From Paracoccus fistulariae (GTDB lineage: Bacteria > Pseudomonadota > Alphaproteobacteria > Rhodobacterales > Rhodobacteraceae), in assembly GCF_028553785.1 (NCBI RefSeq), contig NZ_CP067136.1, positions 806,001 through 870,000 on the forward strand: 64,000 nt of DNA, written 5' to 3'. The notes under the pieces are model-generated. The model was not told the origin of the DNA. It made no database searches and was given only the letters and a program-made list of their open reading frames with translations. This document shows, in pieces, positions 55,221 through 64,000 of this stretch. The translations under genes and the position numbers were made by a program. Positions within the stretch are counted from its first letter, which is position 1; each line of letters starts with the position of its first letter.

Positions 55221-56126
55221 ATGGGACTGACGCCAAATCGAGAGGTCTTTATTACCTGTGCCGTGACCGGCGCGGGCGACACGACCGGACGGTCCGACAA
55301 GGTGCCCGTCACGCCGCAGCAGATCGCCGAATCCTCGGTCGCGGCGGCGCGGGCGGGCGCGGCCATCGCCCATATCCACGTCCGCGATCCTGACAGCGGC
55401 GCGCCCTCGCGCGATCCGGCGCTGTATCGCGAAGTGGTCGAACGGATCCGCGATTCCGGCGTCGATATGGTGCTGAACCTGACCGCCGGCATGGGCGGGG
55501 ATCTGGTCCTTGGCTCGACCGAGGCGCCCCTGCCCGCCGATCCGCAGGGCACCGACATGATCGGCGCGACCGAACGGCTGGTCCATATCGCCGAGCTGCG
55601 CCCCGAAATCTGCACGCTGGATTGCGGCACGATGAATTTCGGCGAAGGCGATTACGTCATGACCAACACCCCCGCCATGCTGAAAGCCATGGCGCGGCAG
55701 ATCCGCGATCTGGGCGTGCGGCCGGAAATCGAGGTCTTCGATACCGGCCATCTGCTGCTGGCCAAATGGCTGAAGGCGCAGGGCGTGATCGACGATCCGG
55801 TGATGATCCAGCTGTGCATGGGCATCCCCTGGGGCGCGCCCGACGATCTGGGCACTTTCAAGGCGGTCGTTGACAATGTCCCCGAGGACTGGACCTTCTC
55901 GGCCTTTTCCATCGGGCGGAACCAGTTGCCCTATGCGGCGCTGGCGATGCTTGCGGGCGGCAATATCCGCGTCGGGCTGGAGGATAATATCTGGCTGGAC
56001 AAGGGCGTTCTGGCCAGCAACGAAGATCTTGTCGCGCGGGCGGCAACGGCCGTGCAATCGCTGGGTGGGCGGCTGCTGAGCCCGGCCGAGGTGCGCCAGA
56101 AGCTGAAGCTGGAGAAACGCTGGTGA
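55221..56126 (+). CDS. cdhC: Dehydrocarnitine cleavage enzyme (BKACE family)
   Basis: A 301-residue TIM-barrel enzyme of the DUF849/beta-keto acid cleavage family. With acetyl-CoA it splits 3-dehydrocarnitine to betainyl-CoA and acetoacetate. Zinc ligands are in [18 protein letters not shown] (HxH), and a conserved Glu near EVFDTGHL. The ATG at 55221 is preferred as AAGG lies 9 nt upstream; ATG 55212 is an alternative. The GTGA overlap with the dehydrogenase-thioesterase gene gives the substrate. Standing alone it would be only a BKACE enzyme. Confidence 0.9.
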   Translation: MGLTPNREVFITCAVTGAGDTTGRSDKVPVTPQQIAESSVAAARAGAAIAHIHVRDPDSGAPSRDPALYREVVERIRDSGVDMVLNLTAGMGGDLVLGSTEAPLPADPQGTDMIGATERLVHIAELRPEICTLDCGTMNFGEGDYVMTNTPAMLKAMARQIRDLGVRPEIEVFDTGHLLLAKWLKAQGVIDDPVMIQLCMGIPWGAPDDLGTFKAVVDNVPEDWTFSAFSIGRNQLPYAALAMLAGGNIRVGLEDNIWLDKGVLASNEDLVARAATAVQSLGGRLLSPAEVRQKLKLEKRW

Positions 56127-57604
56127 GCGGCGTGGCCTTGAACCGGGCCGCCTGCATCGGCGGCGGCGTGATCGGCGCGGGCTGGATCGCGCGGCTGCTG
56201 CTGGCCGGTGTGGATGTCGATGTCTTTGACCCGGCCCCCGATGCGCAGCGTATCGTGGCCGAGGTTCTGGCCAATGCCCAACGCGCCGCCGGAAAACTGC
56301 TGGACGCCCCCCTGCCCGCCCCCGGCCAGTTGCGCTTTGCCGATACGCTGGAACAGGCCGTCGCGGGCGCAGAGCTGATCCAGGAAAGCGTACCGGAACG
56401 GCTGGACCTGAAACGCGCCGTGCTGCAGGCCATCGATGCCCATGCCGCGCCGGATGCGATCATCGGCTCGTCAACCTCGGGCCTGTTGCCCAGCGATCTG
56501 CAACAGGGGATGCGCCATCCCGAACGGCTGGTCGTGGCCCATCCCTATAACCCGGTCTACCTGCTGCCGCTGGTCGAAATCGTCGGCGGCCATCAGACAA
56601 GTACCCAGACGATCCGGCGCGCCAGCAGCCTTTACACCGCGCTTGGCATGAAGCCGGTGACGATCAATCGCGAGATCGAGGCCTTCGTGGGCGACCGCCT
56701 GCTGGAGGCGCTGTGGCGCGAAGCCCTGTGGCTGGTCAAGGATGACATTGCCAGCGTCACCGAAATCGACGATGTGATCCGCTATTCCTTTGGTCTTCGC
56801 TGGGCGCAGATGGGGTTGTTTCAGACCTATCGCATCGCCGGAGGAGAGGCCGGGATGCGCCATTTCCTGGGCCAGTTCGGCCCGGCGCTGAAATGGCCCT
56901 GGACCAAGCTGATGGACGTGCCCGAGATGGACGAGGCGTTGATCGACAAGATCGCGGCGCAATCCGATGAACAGGCCGGGGGACGCTCGATCCGGGATCT
57001 GGAGCGGATCCGCGACGACAATCTGGTGGCCATCATCCGCGCGCTGGCCCAGCAGCAGGGCGGTGCAGGCTGGGGTGCGGGCGCGGCGCTGCGCGATCAG
57101 GAACAGATGCTGCGCGACGCCGCGGCGGATGCGACCGCCGCGCCGCTGCAACTGACATCGGGCAGCGTCCCGGCGGAATGGATCGACTATAACGGCCATA
57201 TGACCGAGCATCGCTATCTGCAGGTCTTTGGCGAGACCAGCGATGCCTTGCTGACCCATCTTGGCCTGGATGCCGATTACTTCGCCTCGGGTCGCAGCTT
57301 TTACACGGTCGAGACGCATATCATGCATCTGGGCGAGGCGCATGAGGGCGATGGTTATGAAACCCGGACCCGGATCCTGTCGGCGGATGACAAGCGGCTG
57401 CATGTCTTTCACCAGATCAGCAATCCGGCGACGGGATCGGTTCTGGCCTCGGCCGAACAGATGCTGCTGCATGTGGATACGACGGCCCAGAAGGCCACCC
57501 CGGTCGATGCCGATCTGGGCAACAGGATAGCTGCGCTGGCGCGGGAACATGCCGTATTGCCGGGCGCGGCTGCCGTCGGGCGTTATGTGGGACAACGCCC
57601 CTGA
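56123..57604 (+). CDS. L-carnitine dehydrogenase fused to betainyl-CoA thioesterase
   Basis: A 493-residue fusion starting at GTG. Residues 1-about 320 are a 3-hydroxyacyl-CoA-dehydrogenase-type L-carnitine dehydrogenase: NAD loop [36 protein letters not shown] with the catalytic His, and [15 protein letters not shown]. Residues about 340-493 form a hot-dog thioesterase with [19 protein letters not shown]. The protein thus does step one (carnitine to dehydrocarnitine) and step three (betainyl-CoA to glycine betaine), with CdhC between. Pseudomonas has these as separate cdhA and cdhB; fusions are described in rhizobia. GGAGAAA precedes the start. Confidence 0.9.
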   Translation: MSGVALNRAACIGGGVIGAGWIARLLLAGVDVDVFDPAPDAQRIVAEVLANAQRAAGKLLDAPLPAPGQLRFADTLEQAVAGAELIQESVPERLDLKRAVLQAIDAHAAPDAIIGSSTSGLLPSDLQQGMRHPERLVVAHPYNPVYLLPLVEIVGGHQTSTQTIRRASSLYTALGMKPVTINREIEAFVGDRLLEALWREALWLVKDDIASVTEIDDVIRYSFGLRWAQMGLFQTYRIAGGEAGMRHFLGQFGPALKWPWTKLMDVPEMDEALIDKIAAQSDEQAGGRSIRDLERIRDDNLVAIIRALAQQQGGAGWGAGAALRDQEQMLRDAAADATAAPLQLTSGSVPAEWIDYNGHMTEHRYLQVFGETSDALLTHLGLDADYFASGRSFYTVETHIMHLGEAHEGDGYETRTRILSADDKRLHVFHQISNPATGSVLASAEQMLLHVDTTAQKATPVDADLGNRIAALAREHAVLPGAAAVGRYVGQRP

Positions 57605-57608
57605 GGCA

Positions 57609-57637
57609 GGCGCGGCGGTCCGAAAGGCCGCCGCGCC
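57609..57637. terminator. Bidirectional hairpin, carnitine operon / matB
   Basis: GGCGCGGCGG and CCGCCGCGCC pair over 10 bp between convergent stops (loop 9). No clear T tract on either side. Confidence 0.6.
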
Positions 57638-57642
57638 GGATG

Positions 57643-59148
57643 TCACGCCGGGAAAAGACCGCCATATTCCTTGCGCAACGCCGCCTTTTGCACCTTGCCC
57701 ATGGTGTTGCGCGGCAATTCGTCGACGATGACGATCTTCTTGGGCTGCTTGAACTTCGCCAGCTTGTCGGCCAGATCCGCCAGGATCGCCTGCGGGTCCG
57801 GGTCCTGATCGCGTGCCCGCGCGATCACCGCGACCACGCCTTCGCCGAAATCGGGATGCGGCACGCCGATCACGGCGCTTTCCAGAACGCCGGGCATCTC
57901 ATCAATCAGCAATTCGACCTCTTTGGGATAGATGTTGAAACCGCCCGAGATGATCAGATCCTTGCCGCGCCCGACGATGGTGACGTAGCCGTCCGCGTCG
58001 ATCAGGCCCAGATCGCCGGTGGTGAACCAGCCGTCATCGGCCAGTTCCTCGGCGGTTTTCTCGGGCATCTGCCAATAGCCCTGAAAGACATTGGCGCCGC
58101 GCACCTCGATCATGCCGATCTCGCCCTGTGCGACCTCGGCCCCCTCATGAGTCACGCGCAGCTCGACCCCCGGCAGGGGCGGGCCGACCGTCCCCGCACG
58201 GCGATCCCCCTCGTAAGGGTTCGAGGTGTTCATATTGGTTTCGGTCATGCCATAGCGTTCCAGGATCCGGTGACCGCTGCGCTCTTCGAAGGCGCGATGC
58301 GTCTCGGCCAGCAGCGGCGCGCTGCCCGAGGTGAAAAGCCGCATATTCGCCGCCAGTTCCGCAGTGAAATCGTCGCGATCCAGCAGCCGCGTGTAAAAGG
58401 TCGGCACGCCCATCATCGTCGTCGCCCTGGGCAGCAGGCCGATCACCTGCCCCGCATCGAATTTTGGCAGCCAGATCATCGCCCCGCCCGCCAGCATCAT
58501 CACGTTCGAGGCCACGAACAGCCCATGGGTGTGAAAGATCGGCAAGGCGTGCAGAAGCACGTCATCCGCCGAAAAGCGCCAGGCATCGACCAGCGTGCGG
58601 GCATTGGACAGCAGGTTGTCATGGCTGAGCATCGCGCCTTTGGACCGCCCGGTCGTCCCCGAGGTATACAGGATCGCGGCCAGATCATCGCCACTGCGCG
58701 CCGTCGGGTGATGCATCGCAGATTGGCCCAAGGCACCCTGCAGGAAGCTGCCCTGCCCGTCCGCGCCCATGCTGCGCAGCGTCGCATCGGGTGACATGAA
58801 CTGATCGCGCTGCGGCTCTTTCGCGGGGTCGCAGATGACCAGCGCGGGTCGGGCATCGCCGATGAAATAGGCCACCTCTGTCGCGGTATAGGCGGTGTTC
58901 AGCGGCAAGAACACCGCCCCCGCCCGCAGGGTCGCCAGATACAGCGCCAGCGCCTCGGGCGATTTTTCCACTTGAACAGCGACGCGGTCGCCCGGCATGA
59001 CGCCAAGCGCTACCAGTTCATTCGCCATCTGGCCCGAGAGGTCATGGACCTGCTGATAGGACAGGCTGTCGCCATCCGGCAGGATCAGGAAATCGCGTTC
59101 GGATTCCCGGTGCATTTCCATCAGGGCGTCAAAAAGCGTGTTGGTCAT
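57643..59148 (-). CDS. matB: Malonyl-CoA synthetase
   Basis: A 501-residue ANL adenylating ligase. It makes malonyl-CoA from malonate, ATP and CoA. Phosphate loop YTSGTTGRSKG at 161-171, ERYGMTETNMN, GWFTTGDLGLID and LPRNTMGKVQKAALR are the core motifs. The N-terminus (NTLFDALMEMHRES...FLILPDGDSLSYQQV) and length are like Rhizobium/Rhodopseudomonas MatB. No malonate transporter or decarboxylase is adjacent. Methylmalonate or another small diacid is possible. Confidence 0.87.
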   Translation of the reverse strand: MTNTLFDALMEMHRESERDFLILPDGDSLSYQQVHDLSGQMANELVALGVMPGDRVAVQVEKSPEALALYLATLRAGAVFLPLNTAYTATEVAYFIGDARPALVICDPAKEPQRDQFMSPDATLRSMGADGQGSFLQGALGQSAMHHPTARSGDDLAAILYTSGTTGRSKGAMLSHDNLLSNARTLVDAWRFSADDVLLHALPIFHTHGLFVASNVMMLAGGAMIWLPKFDAGQVIGLLPRATTMMGVPTFYTRLLDRDDFTAELAANMRLFTSGSAPLLAETHRAFEERSGHRILERYGMTETNMNTSNPYEGDRRAGTVGPPLPGVELRVTHEGAEVAQGEIGMIEVRGANVFQGYWQMPEKTAEELADDGWFTTGDLGLIDADGYVTIVGRGKDLIISGGFNIYPKEVELLIDEMPGVLESAVIGVPHPDFGEGVVAVIARARDQDPDPQAILADLADKLAKFKQPKKIVIVDELPRNTMGKVQKAALRKEYGGLFPA

Positions 59149-59529
59149 GTCTCACCGTCTGTTGCTGTCGTCGTCGTTGCGGCATGGCGTGTTCCGCGAT
59201 GCGCGATCGTGGTCATGCTTTCTGCCAAGTGAGGGCAAGACGGGGCCGCAGGCAATAGGGCAAAGCCGATTGCTGCGGCCCTATTCCGCCAGAGGGCATG
59301 TCATGTCCTTCCTCTGCAGCCTGTCGAGCGCGGCCCATATTGGATTTTCGGGGTCAGGCTCGATCTCTGCCGGAAAGGCGATTTTCCGCGCCGGAGTTTG
59401 GCGGGGCGGGAAAAGCATGGGACTCAGCCTGCGGGTGACGCGGTCATGCCGCGCGTTTTCCGGGCAGGACGACGCCGCCCTTGGTCCGATCCCGCTGCCC
59501 TGGCGCGGGTGTCGCGACGGGCGGCCCGT
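59149..59529. other. 381-bp spacer with a long hairpin
   Basis: No gene is supported. GGGCCGCAGGCAAT (59243-59256) pairs with ATTGCTGCGGCCC (59269-59281) with one bulge. It may terminate the minus-strand ClpP-like operon or lie in the matB leader. The rest shows nothing recognisable. Confidence 0.55.
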
Positions 59530-60267
59530 TCAGCTGACCTGATCGGTGACCAGACGCAGGTCCCGCATCTGCTCTGGGCTCAGCACGTTGATCTCTTCCG
59601 GCGGCGTGCGCAGGCCAAGGCTCATCAGGCGCAGATCGACGTCCATCTCGGTCAGGTAATCCATCACCCCGGCCTGTGCCCGTTGCAGATCGCGGATCGC
59701 CATGAAGGCGGGCAGAATCGTGCTTTGGCCGAAATAATGCTGATGCACGCCGATGACCGCGCCCTTGTCCGCGCGGCGTTGGACGCCGCCCGCCATCAGG
59801 TAGGGACATGCGGACAGGCAGACCGAGCCCGCATCGACCACCGTATCATATCCCGAGGACCGGATCGTCCGCCCAATCGCCAGCGCGTCGGATACAGAGC
59901 CGCCCGAACTGTCCAGCCAGACCCGCGTGACGGCGGGTCGGGTCTGGTCAAGCCATTGCAGAAAGCGATCCGCATCGCCGACCGCGATCTGCCCCGAGAT
60001 CCGGATGGCGTCGCCCTCGGCCTCGAATGCCAGCGATTCGGGCATGGGACGCATGGCGGGGGCACCCGGATCGTCGGGATTGGCGGGACGCAGATCGGGG
60101 CGATAGGGCCGGATGCTGGGCCCCTCGGCGGGCGGCGCGAAAAGACCGGGCGCAGGCGCGCCACGGTTCTGCCGCAGATCCGAGAAGATGATGAAACCAG
60201 CCAGCAGGATCTGCGACAGCAGCACCGCCCGGATCGCCGATTGGGGCGTGGACAGCCAGCGCATCAC
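59530..60267 (-). CDS. Membrane-anchored ClpP-like (COG3904-type) protein
   Basis: A 245-residue protein with one N-terminal helix (about 12-30) and a proline-rich linker (about 35-75). A ClpP/crotonase-fold domain follows: VWLDSSGGSVSDALAIGRTI (oxyanion loop), then GSVCLSACPYLMAGGV with candidate nucleophile Ser (SAC) and a following HQHYFG with candidate His. It would sit outside the inner membrane. Related predicted periplasmic proteins are known but uncharacterised. Its ATG overlaps the stop of the gene upstream (ATGA), a multi-pass membrane protein of unknown role. Proteolysis is inferred from the fold; a catalytic Asp is not assigned. Confidence 0.72.
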   Translation of the reverse strand: MMRWLSTPQSAIRAVLLSQILLAGFIIFSDLRQNRGAPAPGLFAPPAEGPSIRPYRPDLRPANPDDPGAPAMRPMPESLAFEAEGDAIRISGQIAVGDADRFLQWLDQTRPAVTRVWLDSSGGSVSDALAIGRTIRSSGYDTVVDAGSVCLSACPYLMAGGVQRRADKGAVIGVHQHYFGQSTILPAFMAIRDLQRAQAGVMDYLTEMDVDLRLMSLGLRTPPEEINVLSPEQMRDLRLVTDQVS

Positions 60268-61574
60268 GGCACCCCGGATCCGTTGGCCGGGGATGACGGC
60301 TGCACAGGCTGGGCGCCCGTTGCGGGCGTCGCCTCGGCCTGCGCCCTTGCGGGCTGATCGTCATATTCGCGCAGCAGATCGGCGGCGGCCAGCGCGGCGC
60401 GCATCTCTCCCACAGTCATGCGGTCGTCGGTCTGGCGGATGCCCCTGCCCTGACGGATCGCCGCCTGCACCACCATGATGATAAAGACCAGCACCGCAGG
60501 CAGCAGGTCGATGGAAATCGCCCCCGCCCAGGCCGGCACGAAATTTCCGGCATAGACGATCACCGCATCCGCCGCCGACAGCGGCGCATAGACAGCCTCG
60601 TCCGGGGGTGGCAGGGCCTCGATATCGGCGGCGGCGGCGGCCAGCGTATTCGCCCGCTGCTCGACCAGCGACAGGACCGAGGTGATGGTGCTGGACTGGC
60701 CCTGCTGGATTTCCGGCGTCGCGCCGTCCAGTTCGGGCAGCACCACCGCCTGCGACAGATCGCGCGCCGCGCGGCTGACCAGAGGTGCCGGGTTCAGCTG
60801 CCGCAATTGCGTGATCAGCCCGGCCAGTTCGACCGCATCTTCGGAAAATTCGACCGTGCGGTCCTGCAAGGCCCCCGGCCCGACCGAGACGCCGCGCATC
60901 CGCGACAGGATGGCATTGCCCTGTGCGAAGGTGGCCTCGATCGGTCCCGCCGCCTCGGTCAGCTGCTGTTCCAGACCGGCCAGTTCCGCGCCCTTCTGGC
61001 TCAGCACCCGAAAGACGGCGCCGCGCCCGGAAAAGCCCGACAGCGTGCCGCCTGCCTCAAGCTCGGACAGATCGTTGAAGCTTTGCCGCACCCGCGCCAC
61101 GTCGCGCACCAGCGACTGACCGGCCACGGCATTGGAATGGGCGCGTTCCAGCGAGGCCTGATAATGCTGGACGGTGGTGGCCATATGCGTCTCGACCGCC
61201 GCGCCGCCCGCCAGCGCCGCCGCATTCAGCCACGAGGACATGGCGACAATCGCCACCGATCCAAGCGCCATCGCCAATAGCAGCCCAAGACGCGACACCG
61301 CCGTGCGCACCGCAGGCAAAAGCCGCAGCATATAGGACCAGAAGACGAAGATCCCGACCGACACGGCGATGGAATAGGACAGCGCCGCGAAGGTCGTCCA
61401 TGTGCCGGTGTTTTCCAGCAGAGAGCGCACCCCAAGATAGGTATAGATCCCCGAGGCCGCCGCCAGCACGCCAAGCGCGGTCGAGGTAAAGCTGTCCAGC
61501 CAGTCCAGATGCCTCTCCAGCTCTCGGGCATAGCGATCACCGGCGCGTTCACGCGGCGCAGAAGTCTGGGTCAT
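60264..61574 (-). CDS. Membrane protein of unknown function with coiled-coil-like loop
   Basis: A 436-residue protein I do not recognise. Predicted helices at about 28-48, 63-83, 95-117 and near 365-385. Between the third and fourth is a 240-residue alanine/glutamine-rich helical loop, likely outside the membrane. The C-terminus is a cytosolic tail rich in Ala, Pro and Gln. The ATG at 61574 follows GGACCCC; the frame runs further up without support. It is co-translated with the ClpP-like gene, so the two probably act together. No catalytic motif is visible. It could be a stress sensor, scaffold or substrate of the protease. Confidence 0.6.
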   Translation of the reverse strand: MTQTSAPRERAGDRYARELERHLDWLDSFTSTALGVLAAASGIYTYLGVRSLLENTGTWTTFAALSYSIAVSVGIFVFWSYMLRLLPAVRTAVSRLGLLLAMALGSVAIVAMSSWLNAAALAGGAAVETHMATTVQHYQASLERAHSNAVAGQSLVRDVARVRQSFNDLSELEAGGTLSGFSGRGAVFRVLSQKGAELAGLEQQLTEAAGPIEATFAQGNAILSRMRGVSVGPGALQDRTVEFSEDAVELAGLITQLRQLNPAPLVSRAARDLSQAVVLPELDGATPEIQQGQSSTITSVLSLVEQRANTLAAAAADIEALPPPDEAVYAPLSAADAVIVYAGNFVPAWAGAISIDLLPAVLVFIIMVVQAAIRQGRGIRQTDDRMTVGEMRAALAAADLLREYDDQPARAQAEATPATGAQPVQPSSPANGSGVP

Positions 61575-61758
61575 AAGGGGTCCGTTGCCGTTGGAATGGG
61601 ACGAAAGCGTTTGCGCGATGCTGATGGAAATGGCCGTCCTTGTCGATGCTTTGCGCATCACGCTTGCATGATGCGCCACGCCCCAGAAAGCGGGTTTACA
61701 GTCGCGGCATGGCGGGCGAACGTGGGTCGGTATCAAGGCAGAACGCAATGGATGGGCA

Positions 61759-62505
61759 ATGACGGACGCTCGTGAAAACTGGACCAGACGCGCCGAGCGA
61801 TTGCTGGCGAAAACCGCGGCCGGTCGGATCCCGGTCGTGATTGCGGCGCCCTCGGGGGCGGTCTCTGGCACCGTGCTGCTGGTCCATGGCCGCAATGGCG
61901 CGCCCGCGCAGCCGCATATTGATGAGATCGCGCAGGTCTATCTGGAACGTGGCTGGCGGGTCGTTGCGCCCGAATTGCCCAATTCCTCGGCCCTGCCGGA
62001 ATCGGGGCCCGCGTCCGAACTGACCTTCACGCGCCATACTGCGGCGGCCGGTCAGGTCTGGGACTGGGTCGCGCAGCAATGGCCCGATGACCGGCGCGGG
62101 CTGGCCGGGCACAGCATCGGCGGCTATGCGGTGGCGCATCTGGGCGCGCGGTTGCAGCCCGATCACCTGCTGGCCGTATCGCCGCCCATGTCGGGGATGG
62201 TGCTGCTTTCGGCGCGGCGCGCCATGGGACCGAATGCCGTGGCCGAGGTCGAACGCGAAGCTCCGCTTTACCGGGCCGAGATGGAAAGCGCCGATGCCAG
62301 CGGCGCAATCGGCCGCGTGACCGCCCCGCTGGCGGTCGTCACCGGGGCCGATGACGGGCTGGTGCCGCTGAAAGACGCCCGCGCCTATTTCGCCGCCGCG
62401 CCGAACGGACGCTTCTTTGGCAGTCTGCCGGGCCAGCATCATTGCCCGGTCGGCCCGGCCTGCCGGACGATGTTGGCAGCCGCGTTGGAGGCAATGGGCG
62501 CCTAA
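61759..62505 (+). CDS. Alpha/beta-hydrolase
   Basis: A 248-residue serine hydrolase. The nucleophile elbow GHSIGG (about residues 116-121), an early oxyanion region LLVHGRNGAP, the acid in VTGADDGLVPL and the His in LPGQHHCPVG give a full triad. It resembles small esterases or dienelactone-hydrolase-like lipases. It overlaps the 3' end of the convergent GH144-like gene by 4 bp and is divergent from the unknown membrane protein. Its substrate is not readable. Confidence 0.8.
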   Translation: MTDARENWTRRAERLLAKTAAGRIPVVIAAPSGAVSGTVLLVHGRNGAPAQPHIDEIAQVYLERGWRVVAPELPNSSALPESGPASELTFTRHTAAAGQVWDWVAQQWPDDRRGLAGHSIGGYAVAHLGARLQPDHLLAVSPPMSGMVLLSARRAMGPNAVAEVEREAPLYRAEMESADASGAIGRVTAPLAVVTGADDGLVPLKDARAYFAAAPNGRFFGSLPGQHHCPVGPACRTMLAAALEAMGA

Positions 62506-63755
62506 ACCTCTGTCCGCAGATAGGGCGCCGAGAATCCAAGCGCGCGCAAACCGCGCTGCACCTCGGGCCGGGCGGAAACCAACCGCCACAACAGGCCCGA
62601 GCGGTGGTTTTCCAGACCGATCACGATGGGCGCCTGATCGATGGCCAGACGGCTTTCCGCCACCCAGTCCCGGCTTTCGTTGAAGGCATCGACAAAGCCC
62701 GCCTCGCCCCAGATCCGCGCGCCAAGCCCGTCATGCAGGTGGCGCAGCACCGGCATGGCCTGATCCGGGACCATGGCAAAGGATCCAAGCGCCGCTGTCG
62801 GGGTGATGGTGCCCGTATCCTCGGTCGGGGAATGGGCGACATAGCCCGACGGATCGTCGCTGGCCGTCAGCCCCCAGCAATCCGCGCCATAGCCCGCCCA
62901 GCCGCCGGGGTTTTGCAAGCAATGGGCGCGATTGACCAGCGCATGGGCGCGGGCATATTCGCCGTAATCGGCATAGGCGTCGCGCAGCCCGCGCGGGTCG
63001 ATGCCCAGAAACGGATAATGCGACAGGAACAGCGGCCCGCCCCAATCCGGGCCCAGCGGCAGGGTGATCCCGGCGTAATCCCGCCCGTTCAGAAATGTCG
63101 GCGTCTTGACCCAGCTTTGGTGATAGCTGGCGGGCGGCAATGGATGGGTTTGCGATCCGGCGCCAAGGATAAAGACCGGCAGCGCCTCGTTCCAGCCGCG
63201 AATGGGCAGGGCATTTTCGGGCCAGGGACGGTCGGGATGGCGATGCCACATCACCGCGCCATCCTGCCGCAGATGGGCGCGCCAGTTGACGGCCTGAAAC
63301 AAGGCCTCGACCCGTTCCGCAAGCGATGGTTCGTCGCGGAAATAGGATGCCGCGCCCAGAAGGCCGGTCATCAGAAAGGCGGTTTCGACCAGATCGCCAC
63401 CATCATCGCCCGCGCTGAAAGGCAGAACCCGCCCGGTGCTGCCATTCAGGAAATGCGGAAAAACGCCGTCAAAGCTGTCCGCGCGTTCCAGAAAGCCGAC
63501 GATCCGGAACACCCGGTCCAGAATATCGCGCGCGGGCCGCCAGCCGCGCTTGGCCGCGACGATCTGCGCCAGAATGCCAAAGCCGGTGCCCCCGGTGCAG
63601 ACGGTTTCCTGCACGTCATAGCCAAAGGCGCCGCCGCTACGTTCGCGGGCCATACCGCTCTGCGGATGGCTCCAATCCAGAAAATAAAGTGCGGTGGCCT
63701 GTGCCACGCGGTCGCGCAGGGCGGCATCATCCAGCCCGGTGATCAGTCGAGCCAT
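62502..63755 (-). CDS. GH144-type glycosidase (glucoamylase-like, beta-1,2-glucanase)
   Basis: A 417-residue (alpha/alpha)6-barrel protein of the Pfam glycoamylase/GH144 group. Matching segments: FLDWSHPQSGMARER, FPHFLNGSTGRVLPF, DGGDLVETAFLMTGLLGA, IRGWNEALPVFILGA, GPLFLSHYPFLGIDPRGL, WGLTASDDPSGY and LAIDQAPIVIGLENHRSGLLW. Characterised GH144 enzymes are endo-beta-1,2-glucanases releasing sophorose. No signal peptide is seen with the ATG at 63755, so it may be cytosolic. It overlaps the GH3 gene upstream by 13 bp. Confidence 0.82.
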   Translation of the reverse strand: MARLITGLDDAALRDRVAQATALYFLDWSHPQSGMARERSGGAFGYDVQETVCTGGTGFGILAQIVAAKRGWRPARDILDRVFRIVGFLERADSFDGVFPHFLNGSTGRVLPFSAGDDGGDLVETAFLMTGLLGAASYFRDEPSLAERVEALFQAVNWRAHLRQDGAVMWHRHPDRPWPENALPIRGWNEALPVFILGAGSQTHPLPPASYHQSWVKTPTFLNGRDYAGITLPLGPDWGGPLFLSHYPFLGIDPRGLRDAYADYGEYARAHALVNRAHCLQNPGGWAGYGADCWGLTASDDPSGYVAHSPTEDTGTITPTAALGSFAMVPDQAMPVLRHLHDGLGARIWGEAGFVDAFNESRDWVAESRLAIDQAPIVIGLENHRSGLLWRLVSARPEVQRGLRALGFSAPYLRTEV

Positions 63756-64000
63756 GTCAGCTCCACGCTTTCGGTATCGCGGCTGTTCGGGCCGACATGC
63801 AGTTGCACCAGACCCGGATCGCGCAGCCATTCCGCGCGGTCCAGACCGGGCGCGATCGGATAGGCGAAATCATCCGCCGCCACCGTGAACAGCACCGTCC
63901 GGCTTTCGCCCGGCGCAAGCTCGACCTGCTGGAAATCCAGCAGCCATCTGGCCGGGCGGGTGACGCGTGCCACCGGATCGCTGGCATAAAGCTGCACCGT
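63743..64000 (-). CDS. GH3 beta-glucosidase, C-terminus only
   Basis: Only the last 85 residues are present; the gene continues past the right edge. VQLYASDPVARVTRPARW, then LAPGESRTVLFTVAADDF, is the fibronectin type III-like domain that ends GH3 beta-glucosidases (BglX type). Its stop overlaps the start of the GH144-like gene, showing one operon. With GH144 it would split sophorose or other beta-glucans to glucose. The catalytic part is not visible. Confidence 0.8.
   Translation of the reverse strand, partial: TVQLYASDPVARVTRPARWLLDFQQVELAPGESRTVLFTVAADDFAYPIAPGLDRAEWLRDPGLVQLHVGPNSRDTESVELTWLD

Noticed and set aside
55122..56057. Long N-terminal extension of cdhR
   Set aside because: It is antisense to cdhC; the GlxA-type domain starts at 55121.

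Overview
The window is a continuous stretch of GC-rich chromosomal DNA, closely packed with genes. Gene content and order point to a Paracoccus-like member of the Rhodobacteraceae (Alphaproteobacteria): a beta-hydroxyaspartate cycle operon with its IclR regulator, a fused PuuE-UraD allantoin protein, a fused carnitine dehydrogenase-thioesterase, and the gph/glmU/glmS neighbourhood. The assignment rests on gene content; no rRNA gene is present. I see no tRNA, rRNA, CRISPR array, insertion sequence, phage or integrase gene.

Left part (1-10.8 kb): nitrogen and C2 metabolism. A minus-strand operon reads bhcA-bhcB-bhcC-bhcD, then an NCS2 urate/xanthine-type permease, then the start of an 8-oxoguanine deaminase-like amidohydrolase that runs off the window. 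The IclR regulator bhcR is divergent, with a 15-bp perfect palindrome between it and bhcA. To its right are an AzgA-type purine permease, a PuuE-UraD fusion and an (S)-ureidoglycine aminohydrolase. The glyoxylate-assimilating cycle is therefore bracketed by purine uptake and ring-degradation genes whose pathway ends in glyoxylate.

10.9-23.7 kb: an HxlR-type regulator divergent from a VOC protein, a DMT exporter with a LysE/ArgO exporter and its LysR regulator, yebC, a large SLC13 permease, a YmdB-type phosphoesterase, a degenerate DgoK-like protein, a zinc alcohol dehydrogenase, a thioesterase, a fatty acyl-CoA ligase, and a beta-hydroxyacid dehydrogenase with a cupin.

23.8-35.2 kb: a penicillin-acylase family protein with alanine at the expected nucleophile, a very short MscS-type channel, formamidase with FmdB, lpd, an MFS transporter, queA, bfd-bfr, a DMT permease and a cold-shock gene with a long leader.

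35.2-48.8 kb: gph, glmU-glmS, an AI-2E permease fused to a soluble B12-like and GAF tail, a type II NADH dehydrogenase, an AraC regulator, a membrane-anchored FMN glutamate-synthase-like protein, and a TctE/TctD-like two-component system.

48.8-59.2 kb: a solute-binding protein divergent from that two-component system, then a complete tripartite tricarboxylate transporter (tctC-tctB-tctA). Next is a carnitine module: binding protein caiX, GlxA-type regulator cdhR, dehydrocarnitine cleavage enzyme cdhC and a CdhA-CdhB fusion. A malonyl-CoA synthetase follows.

Right end: a two-gene unit of a multi-pass membrane protein and a membrane-anchored ClpP-like protein of unknown role, an alpha/beta hydrolase, a GH144-like glycosidase and the C-terminus of a GH3 beta-glucosidase. 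These last two suggest beta-1,2-glucan breakdown.

The bhc cycle is a described pathway. The less explained items are its embedding in a purine locus, the ClpP-like/membrane pair, the AI-2E fusion and the acylase without a nucleophile.
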